The notes below the pieces were generated by a model, which was not told where the DNA came from, ran no database searches, and worked only from the letters and a program-made list of their open reading frames with translations. From Arcobacter sp. CECT 8985 (GTDB lineage: Bacteria; Campylobacterota; Campylobacteria; Campylobacterales; Arcobacteraceae): a stretch of 64,000 nucleotides of DNA. The stretch is taken from NCBI RefSeq assembly GCF_004116495.1, contig NZ_PDKC01000006.1, forward strand, positions 33,679 through 97,678. Direction: 5' to 3'. The position numbers and the translations under genes are program-made. Positions 26,460-35,774 of this stretch are shown piece after piece. How positions within the stretch are numbered: position 1 is the first letter of the stretch; the number at the start of each line of letters is the position of its first letter.

Positions 26460-27506
26460 ATGGGTTCTGATTTTATAACTTTGGGAAATGAAAATATTCC
26501 CAAGGGAGTAAATATGACAATTAACATAGAGTTACCAAAGTTATATAATACTCCAACAAATTTACCTGTTCATGTAATTAGAGGAAAGAAATCTGGACCT
26601 TGTGTTTTTGTAAGTGCAGCAGTACATGGTGATGAATTAAATGGTATTGAGATTATTAGAAGATTACGCAAATTGACAATCTTAAAAAAACTAAAAGGAA
26701 CTCTTATATTAGTTCCAATTGTAAATGTATATGGAACTATGACATTATCTAGATATATGCCAGATAGAAGAGATTTAAATCGTAGTTTTCCTGGTTCAAA
26801 TAGAGGTTCACTTGCAAGTAGGGTAGCTAATATTTTTTTTAATGAGGTTGTTAGTATTTGTGATTATGGAATCGATTTGCATACTGCTTCTATTCATAAA
26901 TCAAATTTACCACAAATTAGAACAAATATAAAAGATGAATTTACTTATAAATTAGCAAAATCATTTGAAGCTCCTGTTGTTTTACATTCTGAGTTAAGAG
27001 ATGGTTCTTTAAGACAAACTGCCCAAGAACAAGGAATACCAATTTTACTTTATGAAGCAGGTGAAGCACTTAGATTTGATGAAACTTGTATAAGAATAGG
27101 GGTTAAAGGCATTATTAATGTATTAAGAGAGCTTGATATGCTCCCTATTATAAAAAGAAAAGCCAAAAAACTGCCAATTGTTACAAGAAGTAGTCAATGG
27201 ATAAGAGCAGGTGAGAGTGGAGTTTTAAGAACTATAAAAGCTTTAGGTGATATTGTAAAAAAAGATGAGCTTATTGCTTTTGTTGATGAACCTTTTGGTT
27301 ATGAATCATTTGAAATAAAATCAATCTTTGATGGTATTATTATAGGTAAATCTGAAATTCCACTTGTCCAAGAAGGCGATGCGATTTTTCATATTGCGAA
27401 GTTTAAAAACCTTGAAATAGCAGAAACAAAAATAGAATATTTTAATGAAGAAATCATTGAACATAGCGAGTTCAATGAATTGAATGATGAAGAGATTATA
27501 GAATAA
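26460..27506 (+). CDS. Succinylglutamate desuccinylase/aspartoacylase-family hydrolase
   Basis: 348 residues from ATG 26460, preceded by GGAG. Zinc-carboxypeptidase (M14-like) fold: HGDELNGIE (His and Glu ligands) near residue 62, RDLNRSFPG, and GIDLHTAS (third ligand) near 140, then a C-terminal barrel-like domain (about 240-325). It should hydrolyse an N-acyl amino acid or an isopeptide-like bond. Beside rimK it could reverse or trim glutamate tails, or supply glutamate; this is inference from context. The last 20 residues are Glu-rich. Confidence 0.78.
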   Translation: MGSDFITLGNENIPKGVNMTINIELPKLYNTPTNLPVHVIRGKKSGPCVFVSAAVHGDELNGIEIIRRLRKLTILKKLKGTLILVPIVNVYGTMTLSRYMPDRRDLNRSFPGSNRGSLASRVANIFFNEVVSICDYGIDLHTASIHKSNLPQIRTNIKDEFTYKLAKSFEAPVVLHSELRDGSLRQTAQEQGIPILLYEAGEALRFDETCIRIGVKGIINVLRELDMLPIIKRKAKKLPIVTRSSQWIRAGESGVLRTIKALGDIVKKDELIAFVDEPFGYESFEIKSIFDGIIIGKSEIPLVQEGDAIFHIAKFKNLEIAETKIEYFNEEIIEHSEFNELNDEEIIE

Positions 27507-27531
27507 AATAAGAGAAAAAATTCTCTTATTT
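27506..27531. terminator. Bidirectional terminator
   Basis: Perfect 11-bp stem AAATAAGAGAA / TTCTCTTATTT around an AAAA loop. It begins at the stop of the aspartoacylase gene and contains the yggS stop codon at 27526-27528. Confidence 0.75.
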
Positions 27532-28203
27532 AAATAGCGTTGAACCTACTCTAATCATATTTGAGCCACATTTAATTGCAAGTTTAAAATCGCTACTCAT
27601 TCCCATAGAACAATATTTTGCTCCAAGTGGTTTTAATTCATCAAAGATTACTTTTGTAGTTTTAAAACTAGATTCAATAATATCTTCATCTTCTACATGT
27701 GCTCCGATGCTCATTACACCTTTTAATTTTATATTTGGGCAAGTTTCTTGTATTTGTTTGTATATAACAATCGCATCTTCTGGCATTACTCCAGCTTTAC
27801 TATCTTCTTTTGCAGAGTTTATTTGAAGAAGACAATTCATTGTTTTTTCTTTTGCTTCAAGTTTTTTGTTTAATTCTTCTGCTAATTCTAATGAATCCAA
27901 ACTTTGCATTAAAGTTGGTTTTAAATCTATTAAATTATTTATTTTATTTTTTTGAAGTCTTCCTACAAAGTGCCATTCAATTGGTAAATCTTCCAAATCA
28001 GACATTTTTTGTTTTAGGTCTTGAACTTTGTTTTCGCCATATGCTCTTTGACCAGCTTCATAAAGTGCTTGAACATCTTCACTTGTATTATATTTACTAA
28101 TACCAATGATTTTTACAATATGATGCCCTGAAACTTGAAGTCTTGCATCTTCAACATCTGCAATAATTCTATCTAAATTATCAATTGCTTTTTGCATTTG
28201 CAT
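27526..28203 (-). CDS. yggS: YggS-type PLP-binding homeostasis protein
   Basis: 225 residues. Binds pyridoxal 5'-phosphate without known catalysis and buffers the vitamin B6 pool. The PLP-lysine block IIGISKYNTSEDV near residue 33, YGENKVQDL, the GxLQxNK motif (VGRLQKNKIN), and the phosphate loop MGMSSDF near residue 200 are all present. It is the last gene of the pyrD-to-yggS operon, 4 nt after rseP. Confidence 0.9.
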   Translation of the reverse strand: MQMQKAIDNLDRIIADVEDARLQVSGHHIVKIIGISKYNTSEDVQALYEAGQRAYGENKVQDLKQKMSDLEDLPIEWHFVGRLQKNKINNLIDLKPTLMQSLDSLELAEELNKKLEAKEKTMNCLLQINSAKEDSKAGVMPEDAIVIYKQIQETCPNIKLKGVMSIGAHVEDEDIIESSFKTTKVIFDELKPLGAKYCSMGMSSDFKLAIKCGSNMIRVGSTLFK

Positions 28204-28207
28204 TGTT

Positions 28208-29278
28208 TTAACCTTTTAAAATTATTCTATTAATATCGTTATAAATTCCAAGTAACATAAGTGAAGCTAAAATTACCCAACCTACAATTGTCAAATACAT
28301 AAATACTTTGTCACTTGGTTTTCTTTTTGTAATTATTTCATAGATATTGAACATAATATGTCCTCCATCTAATGCTGGAATTGGAAGTAAATTTAATACT
28401 CCTAAATTCACTGAAACAAGTGCACTAATCGCAAGTAGGGCAATAAAACTAGATTGACTTGCATCTGAAATTACTTTTCCAATAGTAATTACTCCACCAA
28501 TTTCACTACTTGGAATAATACCTTGAATTAATTTTTGAACACCTAAAAATATCATTTTTGAAGATTCTACTGTTTTATCATAAGCGTATGATATTGCTTC
28601 TAATGGTGAGTATTTTATTGTGATTGCTTTTGGTGCAGGTGCAATTCCAATCATTCTTTTTTTGATTTTTTCTCTAAATAAATTCTCAGAATCACTAATT
28701 TCTGGTTTTATGACAAATGTTTGGATTTTATTATCTCTTTGTACAAAAAACTTCAATGCACCTTTTGTTTGAGTTATTGTATTTCCAATATCTTTCCAAG
28801 TTCTAATTTTTACATCATTGATTCTTATAATTTTATCATTTGCTTTTAATCCAGCTTCTTGTGCTGGAGAATCTTTTATAATTTGTCCAATTGTTGGAGA
28901 TAATGAAGTTGCCCCAAGAATAGCAATTGCAAAATATAAAATTGCTGCTAAGACAAAGTTTGCAAAGGGTCCTGCAAATAAAATTATAATTCTTTGCCAA
29001 GGCTTTTTATTATTGTAAGAATCATTCCCTTCTTCTTGAAGGCCAGGTTTTGTATCATCTTGACCTTTCATCTTCACATATCCTCCAAGAGGAATAAGTG
29101 CAAATTGCCATTCAGTACCTCTATAATATTTTGAAAAAAGTTTTTTCCCAAATCCTATAGAAAACACATGAACTTTAACACCAAAAAAACGTGCTGCCAA
29201 GAAATGTCCCAATTCATGTATAAATACTAAAATTGATAAAACAATTAAAAAAGAAATAGTACCCAATATAAACTCCAA
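28208..29278 (-). CDS. rseP: RseP-type site-2 intramembrane metalloprotease
   Basis: 356 residues. HELGH (His21-Glu22-His25) in the first membrane helix is the zinc/catalytic motif, and LLPIPALDGGH near residue 310 provides the third ligand. One PDZ domain lies at about 125-205 (AGLKANDKIIRINDV). It cleaves transmembrane helices of anti-sigma factors or leftover signal peptides. Directly abuts pgsA (0 nt). No sigma-E or anti-sigma gene is nearby, so the physiological substrate in this organism is unknown. Confidence 0.93.
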   Translation of the reverse strand: MEFILGTISFLIVLSILVFIHELGHFLAARFFGVKVHVFSIGFGKKLFSKYYRGTEWQFALIPLGGYVKMKGQDDTKPGLQEEGNDSYNNKKPWQRIIILFAGPFANFVLAAILYFAIAILGATSLSPTIGQIIKDSPAQEAGLKANDKIIRINDVKIRTWKDIGNTITQTKGALKFFVQRDNKIQTFVIKPEISDSENLFREKIKKRMIGIAPAPKAITIKYSPLEAISYAYDKTVESSKMIFLGVQKLIQGIIPSSEIGGVITIGKVISDASQSSFIALLAISALVSVNLGVLNLLPIPALDGGHIMFNIYEIITKRKPSDKVFMYLTIVGWVILASLMLLGIYNDINRIILKG

Positions 29279-29812
29279 TTAATCTTTATAATAATCTCTT
29301 AAATACTCATAACCAGAGTAAAGTGTAAGTAACACTGCAAGCCATAAAAGTTGTGTAGCATATGGCCAATTCATAATTAAAAAACCAATTGCAAGCATTT
29401 GAACAACTGTTTTTATTTTACCTGCCATTGTAGAGGCTACATTTCTTCCTTCATCTGCTGCTACAACTCTAAGTCCAGTGATAAAAAATTCCCTTGAAAG
29501 TATTAAAAATACAGCCCAAGCTGAAGCTCTATCTATCATCATAAGACCTAAAAATCCTGCAAGCATAAGCATTTTATCTGCTAATGGATCAAGTATTGCT
29601 CCTAGTTTTGTCATCTGATTCCAACTTCTTGCAATATAACCATCGAAAAAGTCAGTAACTGATGCAATTACAAAAATAAGTCCTGCAAAATAATCAAGCC
29701 AAGATGTATGTATAGAAGCAAAAAGTGCATTATCTCTATCTACTAAAAACCATAGCATTAGTGGAGCTAATGCTATTCTAAAAAGTGCTAATATATTTGG
29801 TAAATTTAACAT
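29279..29812 (-). CDS. pgsA: CDP-diacylglycerol-glycerol-3-phosphate phosphatidyltransferase
   Basis: First committed step of phosphatidylglycerol synthesis in the inner membrane. 177 residues with about four to five membrane helices. The CDP-alcohol phosphotransferase signature D-G-x2-A-R-x8-G-x3-D-x3-D is intact: DGYIARSW followed by GAILDPLAD. It sits between the FabL-like reductase and rseP in a membrane-biogenesis-flavoured operon, with a 3-nt gap upstream. Confidence 0.93.
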   Translation of the reverse strand: MLNLPNILALFRIALAPLMLWFLVDRDNALFASIHTSWLDYFAGLIFVIASVTDFFDGYIARSWNQMTKLGAILDPLADKMLMLAGFLGLMMIDRASAWAVFLILSREFFITGLRVVAADEGRNVASTMAGKIKTVVQMLAIGFLIMNWPYATQLLWLAVLLTLYSGYEYLRDYYKD

Positions 29813-29815
29813 ATA

Positions 29816-30595
29816 TTATTTAAACGTAGTCCCACCGTCTACGATAAGAGTATGACCTGTTACCCAAGATGATTCTTGAGTACATAGGAAATAACAAGCA
29901 CTTGCTAAATCTGTTGGTTGTCCCATTCTATTTAAAGGAGATAATTCTGCAGTTTTATCTCTAACTTCTTCATAATTTGTAAATGCTTTTAAAGCATCTG
30001 TATCAATTGGTCCTCCACTTACTGCATTTACTCTAATTCCCATATCTCCAAGTTCAGTAGCAGCATATCTAACCATTGCTTCAACAGCAGCTTTGTTTGT
30101 ACCATGACCAGAATAGTTTTCAATATATACTCTGTTTCCTGTACTACTTAAACTAATAATTGCTCCACCACCATTTTTTTGCATTCTTTTTGCAGCTTGC
30201 TGTGATCCACAAACAAATGCATTTACTGTTGCAGTATAGATATTATTTAATCCTCTTGGTTTAAGTTTCATAAATTTACCATATCCACCAACAACTGCTC
30301 TACCATAAATCATTGCATTTGAAATAAAAAAATCAACTCTATCAAAATCTTTATCAATCTCTTCAAATAAATCTTTATAATATTCAGGTTCTAAGATATT
30401 AAAAGCATAATATTTACATTTTACACCAAATTTTGATTCAATATCTTCTGCTATATCTTTAGCTACTTGTTCATTTGAATTATATGTAAATGCAATATTT
30501 ACACCTTCTTGTGCAAATCTATACACACAAGCTTTACCAATTCCTTTTGTTCCACCTGAAATAACTAATGTCTTTCCACTCATGAACTCATTCAT
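29816..30595 (-). CDS. FabL-like enoyl-[ACP] reductase (SDR fold)
   Basis: 259 residues, short-chain dehydrogenase fold with SGGTKGIGKA as the NAD(P) loop. The active site is ENYSGHGTNKAAVEAM: Tyr and Lys are separated by six residues (Y-x6-K), the enoyl-ACP-reductase spacing, rather than the Y-x3-K of ordinary SDRs. VNAVSGGPIDTDALKAF closely resembles Bacillus FabL. I infer the last step of fatty-acid elongation. Its operon position next to pgsA fits lipid synthesis. The start overlaps the dapA stop (TAATG). Confidence 0.75.
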   Translation of the reverse strand: MNEFMSGKTLVISGGTKGIGKACVYRFAQEGVNIAFTYNSNEQVAKDIAEDIESKFGVKCKYYAFNILEPEYYKDLFEEIDKDFDRVDFFISNAMIYGRAVVGGYGKFMKLKPRGLNNIYTATVNAFVCGSQQAAKRMQKNGGGAIISLSSTGNRVYIENYSGHGTNKAAVEAMVRYAATELGDMGIRVNAVSGGPIDTDALKAFTNYEEVRDKTAELSPLNRMGQPTDLASACYFLCTQESSWVTGHTLIVDGGTTFK

Positions 30596-31482
30596 TATTT
30601 TATAACCTCATATTTTTTTATTACTTCTTCTAATACTTTCATTGTCTCTGCACTTGGGGGCGTTAAAGGCAATCTATACTCTAAAGTATCAATTAGTCCA
30701 GCAATATACATTGCAGCTTTAATTGGTACAGGATTACTCTCTAAAAACAGTGCTTTATTAATTGCATATAGTTCATCATTTATTTTTTTAGCTTCATCAA
30801 ACTCTTTATCAAATACACTATGAACTAATTTACTTTTATAATTTGGTAATAAATTTGCAGTAACTGAAATAATACCTTTTCCACCATTTGCTAACATAGG
30901 ATAATCAATTGCATCATCTCCTGATATTACACAAAAGTCTGGTCTTTTTGAACTTAATTCAATTGCTCTTTCTAATGATGCAGTTGCTTCTTTAATTGCA
31001 AAAATATTTGAAACATCATCAAAAAGTCTAATTGCAGTATCTGCTTCAATATCAACACCAGTTCTACCTGGTACATTGTATAACATAAAAGGAATTTCAA
31101 CTGAACTTGCAATTGTTTTATAGTGTTGATATAATCCTTCTTGTGTAGGTTTATTATAATATGGAGCTACAGATAAAAGGCCATCTGCACCAACTTTTTG
31201 CGCATGTTTTGCAATACCAACTGCTTCGTGTGTTGCATTTGAACCTGCACCTGCTAATACCTTTACACCAGTATTTTTACATGTAGCCACTGCTATTTCA
31301 ATACATAATCTATGTTCTTCATGTGATAATGTTGCACTCTCTCCAGTAGTTCCAACAGGAACAACAACATCCATACCTTGTTCTATTTGTCTTTTTATTA
31401 GTGACTCATATTTTTCAGTGTCTACTTTTCCATTTTTAAATGGTGTAATAAGTGCAGTCATAGCACCAATGATATTCTCCAT
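30595..31482 (-). CDS. dapA: 4-hydroxy-tetrahydrodipicolinate synthase
   Basis: Condenses pyruvate with aspartate semialdehyde on the lysine/diaminopimelate path, needed for peptidoglycan. 295 residues. [28 protein letters not shown] (pyruvate carboxylate site), YNVPGRTG (Tyr of the proton relay) and [10 protein letters not shown] (Schiff-base Lys near residue 160) are all in place. Overlaps the FabL-like gene by 1 nt. Confidence 0.95.
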   Translation of the reverse strand: MENIIGAMTALITPFKNGKVDTEKYESLIKRQIEQGMDVVVPVGTTGESATLSHEEHRLCIEIAVATCKNTGVKVLAGAGSNATHEAVGIAKHAQKVGADGLLSVAPYYNKPTQEGLYQHYKTIASSVEIPFMLYNVPGRTGVDIEADTAIRLFDDVSNIFAIKEATASLERAIELSSKRPDFCVISGDDAIDYPMLANGGKGIISVTANLLPNYKSKLVHSVFDKEFDEAKKINDELYAINKALFLESNPVPIKAAMYIAGLIDTLEYRLPLTPPSAETMKVLEEVIKKYEVIK

Positions 31483-31521
31483 AAATCTTTCCTTTTTTTA
31501 ATTGCGTATATAGTGTAATTA

Positions 31522-32865
31522 TTATTTTTGTTTTTTTAATATAACTGTAGTTGAATTATCCTTTGTAAGATACTTCTTTGCTACATTTATAATATCTTCT
31601 TTTTTCAACTTATCTAAGTCACTTTCATACTCAAATAAGGGTTTTATATTTCCCCTAACGAAATAACTTCCTAAGATTGAAGCTACAGAAGTTGAGCTTT
31701 CAAGTGAAAAGATAAAATCAGCTTTTGTATTTATTTTTATTTTTTCAATATCTTTTTTAGAAACATCACCATCTTTTACTTGTTTGATGATTTTTAATAT
31801 CTCTTTTTCAACATCTTTGGCACTTACACCTTCATTGCAAACTGCTGAAAATAGAAATAATCCTGGGTCTTTTAGCTCAATATTATAAGCAGATACTGCA
31901 TTTACAAGTTTTTTCTTATCCACAAGATCTTTTTGTAAGAGTGAACTTTTACCAGAACTAAGAAGTTCACTAAGTGCACTTAAAGCAACTTGATCTTTAT
32001 CTTCATAGTTTGGAATATGATATGCAATTGAAATCATTTCTACTTGAGTGTCTCTTTTTATTATAACTCTTTTTGCACCATCTTGTTTTGGTTCAACTGT
32101 GTAAGATTGTCTAACGATATTTTTCTTATTTTCGATATTTTTAAAATATTTTTCTGTTTGAGTAAATACTTCATCTTTATTTATATCCCCTGCAACTACT
32201 ACTACTGCATTTTTTGGTTGATAAAATGTACTATGAAAATCTCTTATATCTTTAATTGACCAGTTTTTTATATCACTCATAAAACCAATTGGAGTCCAAT
32301 GATATGGATGATAAACATATGCATTGTTAAATAGTCTAAATTGCATATATCCCATTGGATTATTATCTGTTCTCCATCTTCTTTCTTCTGCTACAACATC
32401 TCTTTCTGGTTGAAACTCTTCATCTTTTAAAGTAAGATTTTGCATTAATTCTGCGAATAATTCAAGAGATTTTGGCATATTTTTAGAACTTGATTTTATA
32501 TAATAATGAGTGTAGTCAAAACTTGTACTTGCATTATTTACTCCACCAAAGCCCTTTACAATTTCATCAAATTCACCAGCTTTTAAATTCTTAGTAGATT
32601 TAAAGTTTAAGTGTTCAAGCATATGAGCAATACCACTTTTGCCCATTTTTTCATCTTTACTACCTACGTTATAAAAAATATCTGTAGATATAACATTTGA
32701 ATCGTTGTGCATTGGAATAGCTACAATTTGTAATCCATTTTCCAAAGTCTTTGTATAATATTTTGGTAGACTGCTACTACTCATTAGTTCCCCCGCAAAA
32801 ATAGTGAAAAATAAAAGATATAAAATAGAATTATTTAATCTTTTTATAGTATTTATTAAAAACAT
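31522..32865 (-). CDS. M16-family zinc peptidase, secreted or periplasmic
   Basis: 447 residues. A hydrophobic N-terminus (about 14-27) is likely a signal sequence or anchor. The inverted zinc motif HxxEH is HMLEH at residues 81-85, with the downstream Glu in RDVVAEERRW near 155. The second, inactive M16 half follows (about 230-445). It is of the size and layout of the processing-peptidase/PqqL-like branch; the substrate is unknown. It lies between pyrD (10 nt) and dapA (39 nt) in the operon. Confidence 0.87.
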   Translation of the reverse strand: MFLINTIKRLNNSILYLLFFTIFAGELMSSSSLPKYYTKTLENGLQIVAIPMHNDSNVISTDIFYNVGSKDEKMGKSGIAHMLEHLNFKSTKNLKAGEFDEIVKGFGGVNNASTSFDYTHYYIKSSSKNMPKSLELFAELMQNLTLKDEEFQPERDVVAEERRWRTDNNPMGYMQFRLFNNAYVYHPYHWTPIGFMSDIKNWSIKDIRDFHSTFYQPKNAVVVVAGDINKDEVFTQTEKYFKNIENKKNIVRQSYTVEPKQDGAKRVIIKRDTQVEMISIAYHIPNYEDKDQVALSALSELLSSGKSSLLQKDLVDKKKLVNAVSAYNIELKDPGLFLFSAVCNEGVSAKDVEKEILKIIKQVKDGDVSKKDIEKIKINTKADFIFSLESSTSVASILGSYFVRGNIKPLFEYESDLDKLKKEDIINVAKKYLTKDNSTTVILKKQK

Positions 32866-32875
32866 TTTTTCACCT

Positions 32876-33937
32876 TTAGTTTTTTAGATCAGCTCCGATA
32901 GCTTCACTTATATGGTTATAACCATCTTTTTTCATTAATTCAATTATACCTTCATTGATATTTTTAACCATTGAAGGTCCTTCAAAAATCATACCTGTGT
33001 ATGACTGTACTAAACTAGCACCTGCTTTAATTCTTCTATACGCTTCTTGGGCATTACTTATCCCACCTACAGAAATAAGCACTGTTTTACCATATAATTC
33101 TTTAGCAACTTCTTTAAATAATTGGTAAGATTTTTCAGTTAAAACTTCACCACTTAATCCTCCAAAATCTTTACATCCTGGAATTAAGTCATAATCAATT
33201 GTTGTATTTGTTGCAATAATTCCAGATGCACCTGCCTCGACAGCTGTTTTACATAAATTGATTGCTGTTTGTGCATTCATATCTGGAGCAATCTTTAATA
33301 ATATAGGTTTATTTGTCATCTCTTTTGCCATTTGAAAAAGTGAAGTAATAAACTCTTCATTTTGTAAATCTCTAAGATTTGGAGTATTTGGACTTGAAAT
33401 ATTTATTGCTAAATAATCTGCTGTATCTTTGAATTTTTTGATAAGCATTTTATAATCACTTAAAGCATACTCTTTTGGAGTAGTTTTATTTTTACCTATA
33501 TTCACACCAATTGGTAAAACATTTGGATAGACTTTATTTAAATTTTTCCATACAGTATGTGCTCCACTATTATTAAATCCCATTGCATTTTGAACTGAGT
33601 TTCTATATGGATATCTAAACATTCTTGGTTTTGGATTTCCATCTTGTGGTCTTGGCGTCATTGTCCCAATTTCTGTATATCCAAATCCTAATGCAGGCAT
33701 TGCTTTGACCATAGTAGAATTTTTATCAAAACCAGCTGCTAATCCAACCGGGTTTGAAAATTTTACACCAAATATCTCTTGAACTAGTTTCTCATCATTA
33801 ACAAAATTTCTTTTTGCTAAATAGTTGTTAAGTATAGTAACACTAGGAAGTACTCTTAATGCAAATTCAGCAAGATTGTGAGCACTCTCTGGATTGAGTA
33901 AAAATAGTATTTTCTTTAGATTTTTATAGTTAAACAA
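32876..33937 (-). CDS. pyrD: Dihydroorotate dehydrogenase (quinone), class 2
   Basis: Oxidises dihydroorotate to orotate in pyrimidine synthesis and feeds electrons to quinone at the membrane. 353 residues. The N-terminal helical extension (residues 1-40) that docks on the membrane marks class 2. VGLAAGFDKN, MGFNNSGA, INISSPNTPNLRDLQ (catalytic Ser) and ISVGGISNAQEAYRRI (FMN phosphate site) are present. It is the first gene of the seven-gene operon ending at yggS. Confidence 0.95.
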   Translation of the reverse strand: MFNYKNLKKILFLLNPESAHNLAEFALRVLPSVTILNNYLAKRNFVNDEKLVQEIFGVKFSNPVGLAAGFDKNSTMVKAMPALGFGYTEIGTMTPRPQDGNPKPRMFRYPYRNSVQNAMGFNNSGAHTVWKNLNKVYPNVLPIGVNIGKNKTTPKEYALSDYKMLIKKFKDTADYLAINISSPNTPNLRDLQNEEFITSLFQMAKEMTNKPILLKIAPDMNAQTAINLCKTAVEAGASGIIATNTTIDYDLIPGCKDFGGLSGEVLTEKSYQLFKEVAKELYGKTVLISVGGISNAQEAYRRIKAGASLVQSYTGMIFEGPSMVKNINEGIIELMKKDGYNHISEAIGADLKN

Positions 33938-33995
33938 TATATTGCCTTTTGATAAATTTTATTATTTTATCCAAAATATATTAAAAATATGTTTT

Positions 33996-34022
33996 AACAA
34001 TCCTATTTAAGAATAGGTTGTT
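33996..34022. terminator. Hairpin at the 3' end of the ABC gene
   Basis: AACAATCCTATT (33996-34007) pairs with AATAGGTTGTT (34012-34022), with one bulged base. It overlaps the stop of the ABC gene and lies before the pyrD promoter region. The T-run is weak on the minus strand. Confidence 0.45.
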
Positions 34023-35730
34023 AAATATTTGCTAAATTGTGAAGTCTTTTATATTCATCACAATTTTTCTTAAGATCTTTTTCATTTCCTAAACACACAA
34101 TTTTACCTTTTTTAAATACAGCAATATTTGTTGCATGTTTTACTGTACTTAATCTATGTGCAATAATAAAAGTAATTTTATCTTTACTTATTTCATCAAT
34201 TACTTCTGAAATAATTGATTCACTCTCATTATCAAGTGCTGATGTTGCTTCATCTAAGATAAGAATTTGTGGATTTTTATATAAAGCTCTAGCAATTGCT
34301 ATTCTTTGTCTTTGTCCTCCACTTAAGTTTGTTCCAAACTCATCTAGTTTTGTATATATACCTTCTTCCATACTTTGAACAAAATCATAAGCATGTGCTT
34401 GTTTTAATGCTTTGATGATTTTTTCTTCATCAATAGGTTGTCCATATGCAATATTTTCACAGATTGTATCATTGAAAATATATACTCTTTGAGTTACTAT
34501 TGAAACACTATTTCTTAATGATTCGATATTTATATCTTTGATATTGTCATCATTAAAAGTGATTGTACCTTCATCTGTCTCATAAAATCTAATAATTAAA
34601 TTTACAAGTGAAGATTTTCCTCCACCACTATCTCCAACTAAGGCAAGTGTTTCGCCTTTTTTAACATTTAAAGAAATATCTTTTAAAGCAGGAATCTCAT
34701 CATAATTTAATGATACATTTTTAAATGAAATTTTATTTATCTCTTCATCTATAAATAAATGTCCAGATGGAATTGAACTTTTTACACTTAATAATGAGTT
34801 GATTCTATCATTTGCAGCAAGTGCAGATTGCATTTTATTATATATTGAAGATATTTTTTTGATAGGAGTATAAAGCATAAATAGTGCAGTCATAAAAGAG
34901 AAAAACTCTCCAACTGTTAATACTCCATTTATTACTTTTGTACCACCAAGAACAATTACAATAGCAATTGCTAATGCACCTAGAGTTTCCATAACAGGAG
35001 AAACTAATTCATTTGTTTTAACTGATTTAATAGATATATTAAAAAAAGTTTTATTGTGTTTTTTAAATTTGTTAGTTTCTAGTTTTTCTGTTGAATTGGC
35101 TTTTATTATTTCTATATTGTTGAAAACTTCACTTAAATGTGTTGTAATATCAGAGATACTCTCTTGTGAAGCATATGATAATTTTTTCATTTTTTTAGCA
35201 AGTTTTGATAAAGGAAAAATTGCAAGAGGCATTATTACAAGACCATAAAATGCAAGTTCAGGACTTTGGTAGATAGTTACAAATATTAAAGCAAATACAG
35301 TCAAACCTTCTTTTGAAAATTCTGCAATTTGACTTGATACAGCTGATTGGATTTTATTAATATCATTGGTTATTCTTGATATTAATTCTCCACCATTTTT
35401 CTTCTGGAAAAAATCCATATCTAAAGTTAATGTATGTCTTAACAAATTATCCCTAACTTTTCTAATAATATCTTGTCCAATATATGAAATATAATAAGAC
35501 TGAATATATTTCCCAAATCCTTTTGCAAAATATAATGCTATTACAAGTGCTGGGATAGTATAAAGCATTGTTAAGTTTTTTGCTATAAAAATTTCATCAA
35601 GTAAAGGTTTTACAACATATGCAGAACCTGCTGTTCCACCTGCTGCTAGTGCCATACCAATGAATGCATAGAAAAATTTTAATTTATAATCTTTATAATA
35701 TGGTACGTACTGTTTAAAAAATTCTTTCAT
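34021..35730 (-). CDS. MsbA-like ABC exporter (TMD-NBD fusion)
   Basis: 569 residues. Six membrane helices in the first 310 residues, then an ATPase with Walker A GDSGGGKSS near 370, signature LSGGQRQRIAIARAL, Walker B ILILDEATSALD and H-loop IIAHRLSTVKHA. The half-transporter layout and length match MsbA-type lipid A or multidrug flippases acting as homodimers. It follows murJ by 44 nt, so two envelope-precursor flippase-type proteins share a transcript. Export of lipid A core is the likeliest role but is not proven by sequence. Confidence 0.82.
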   Translation of the reverse strand: MKEFFKQYVPYYKDYKLKFFYAFIGMALAAGGTAGSAYVVKPLLDEIFIAKNLTMLYTIPALVIALYFAKGFGKYIQSYYISYIGQDIIRKVRDNLLRHTLTLDMDFFQKKNGGELISRITNDINKIQSAVSSQIAEFSKEGLTVFALIFVTIYQSPELAFYGLVIMPLAIFPLSKLAKKMKKLSYASQESISDITTHLSEVFNNIEIIKANSTEKLETNKFKKHNKTFFNISIKSVKTNELVSPVMETLGALAIAIVIVLGGTKVINGVLTVGEFFSFMTALFMLYTPIKKISSIYNKMQSALAANDRINSLLSVKSSIPSGHLFIDEEINKISFKNVSLNYDEIPALKDISLNVKKGETLALVGDSGGGKSSLVNLIIRFYETDEGTITFNDDNIKDINIESLRNSVSIVTQRVYIFNDTICENIAYGQPIDEEKIIKALKQAHAYDFVQSMEEGIYTKLDEFGTNLSGGQRQRIAIARALYKNPQILILDEATSALDNESESIISEVIDEISKDKITFIIAHRLSTVKHATNIAVFKKGKIVCLGNEKDLKKNCDEYKRLHNLANI

Positions 35731-35774
35731 AAAAATCCTATTTTAAAGTTTCAAAACGCAAATTATACCAAAGA

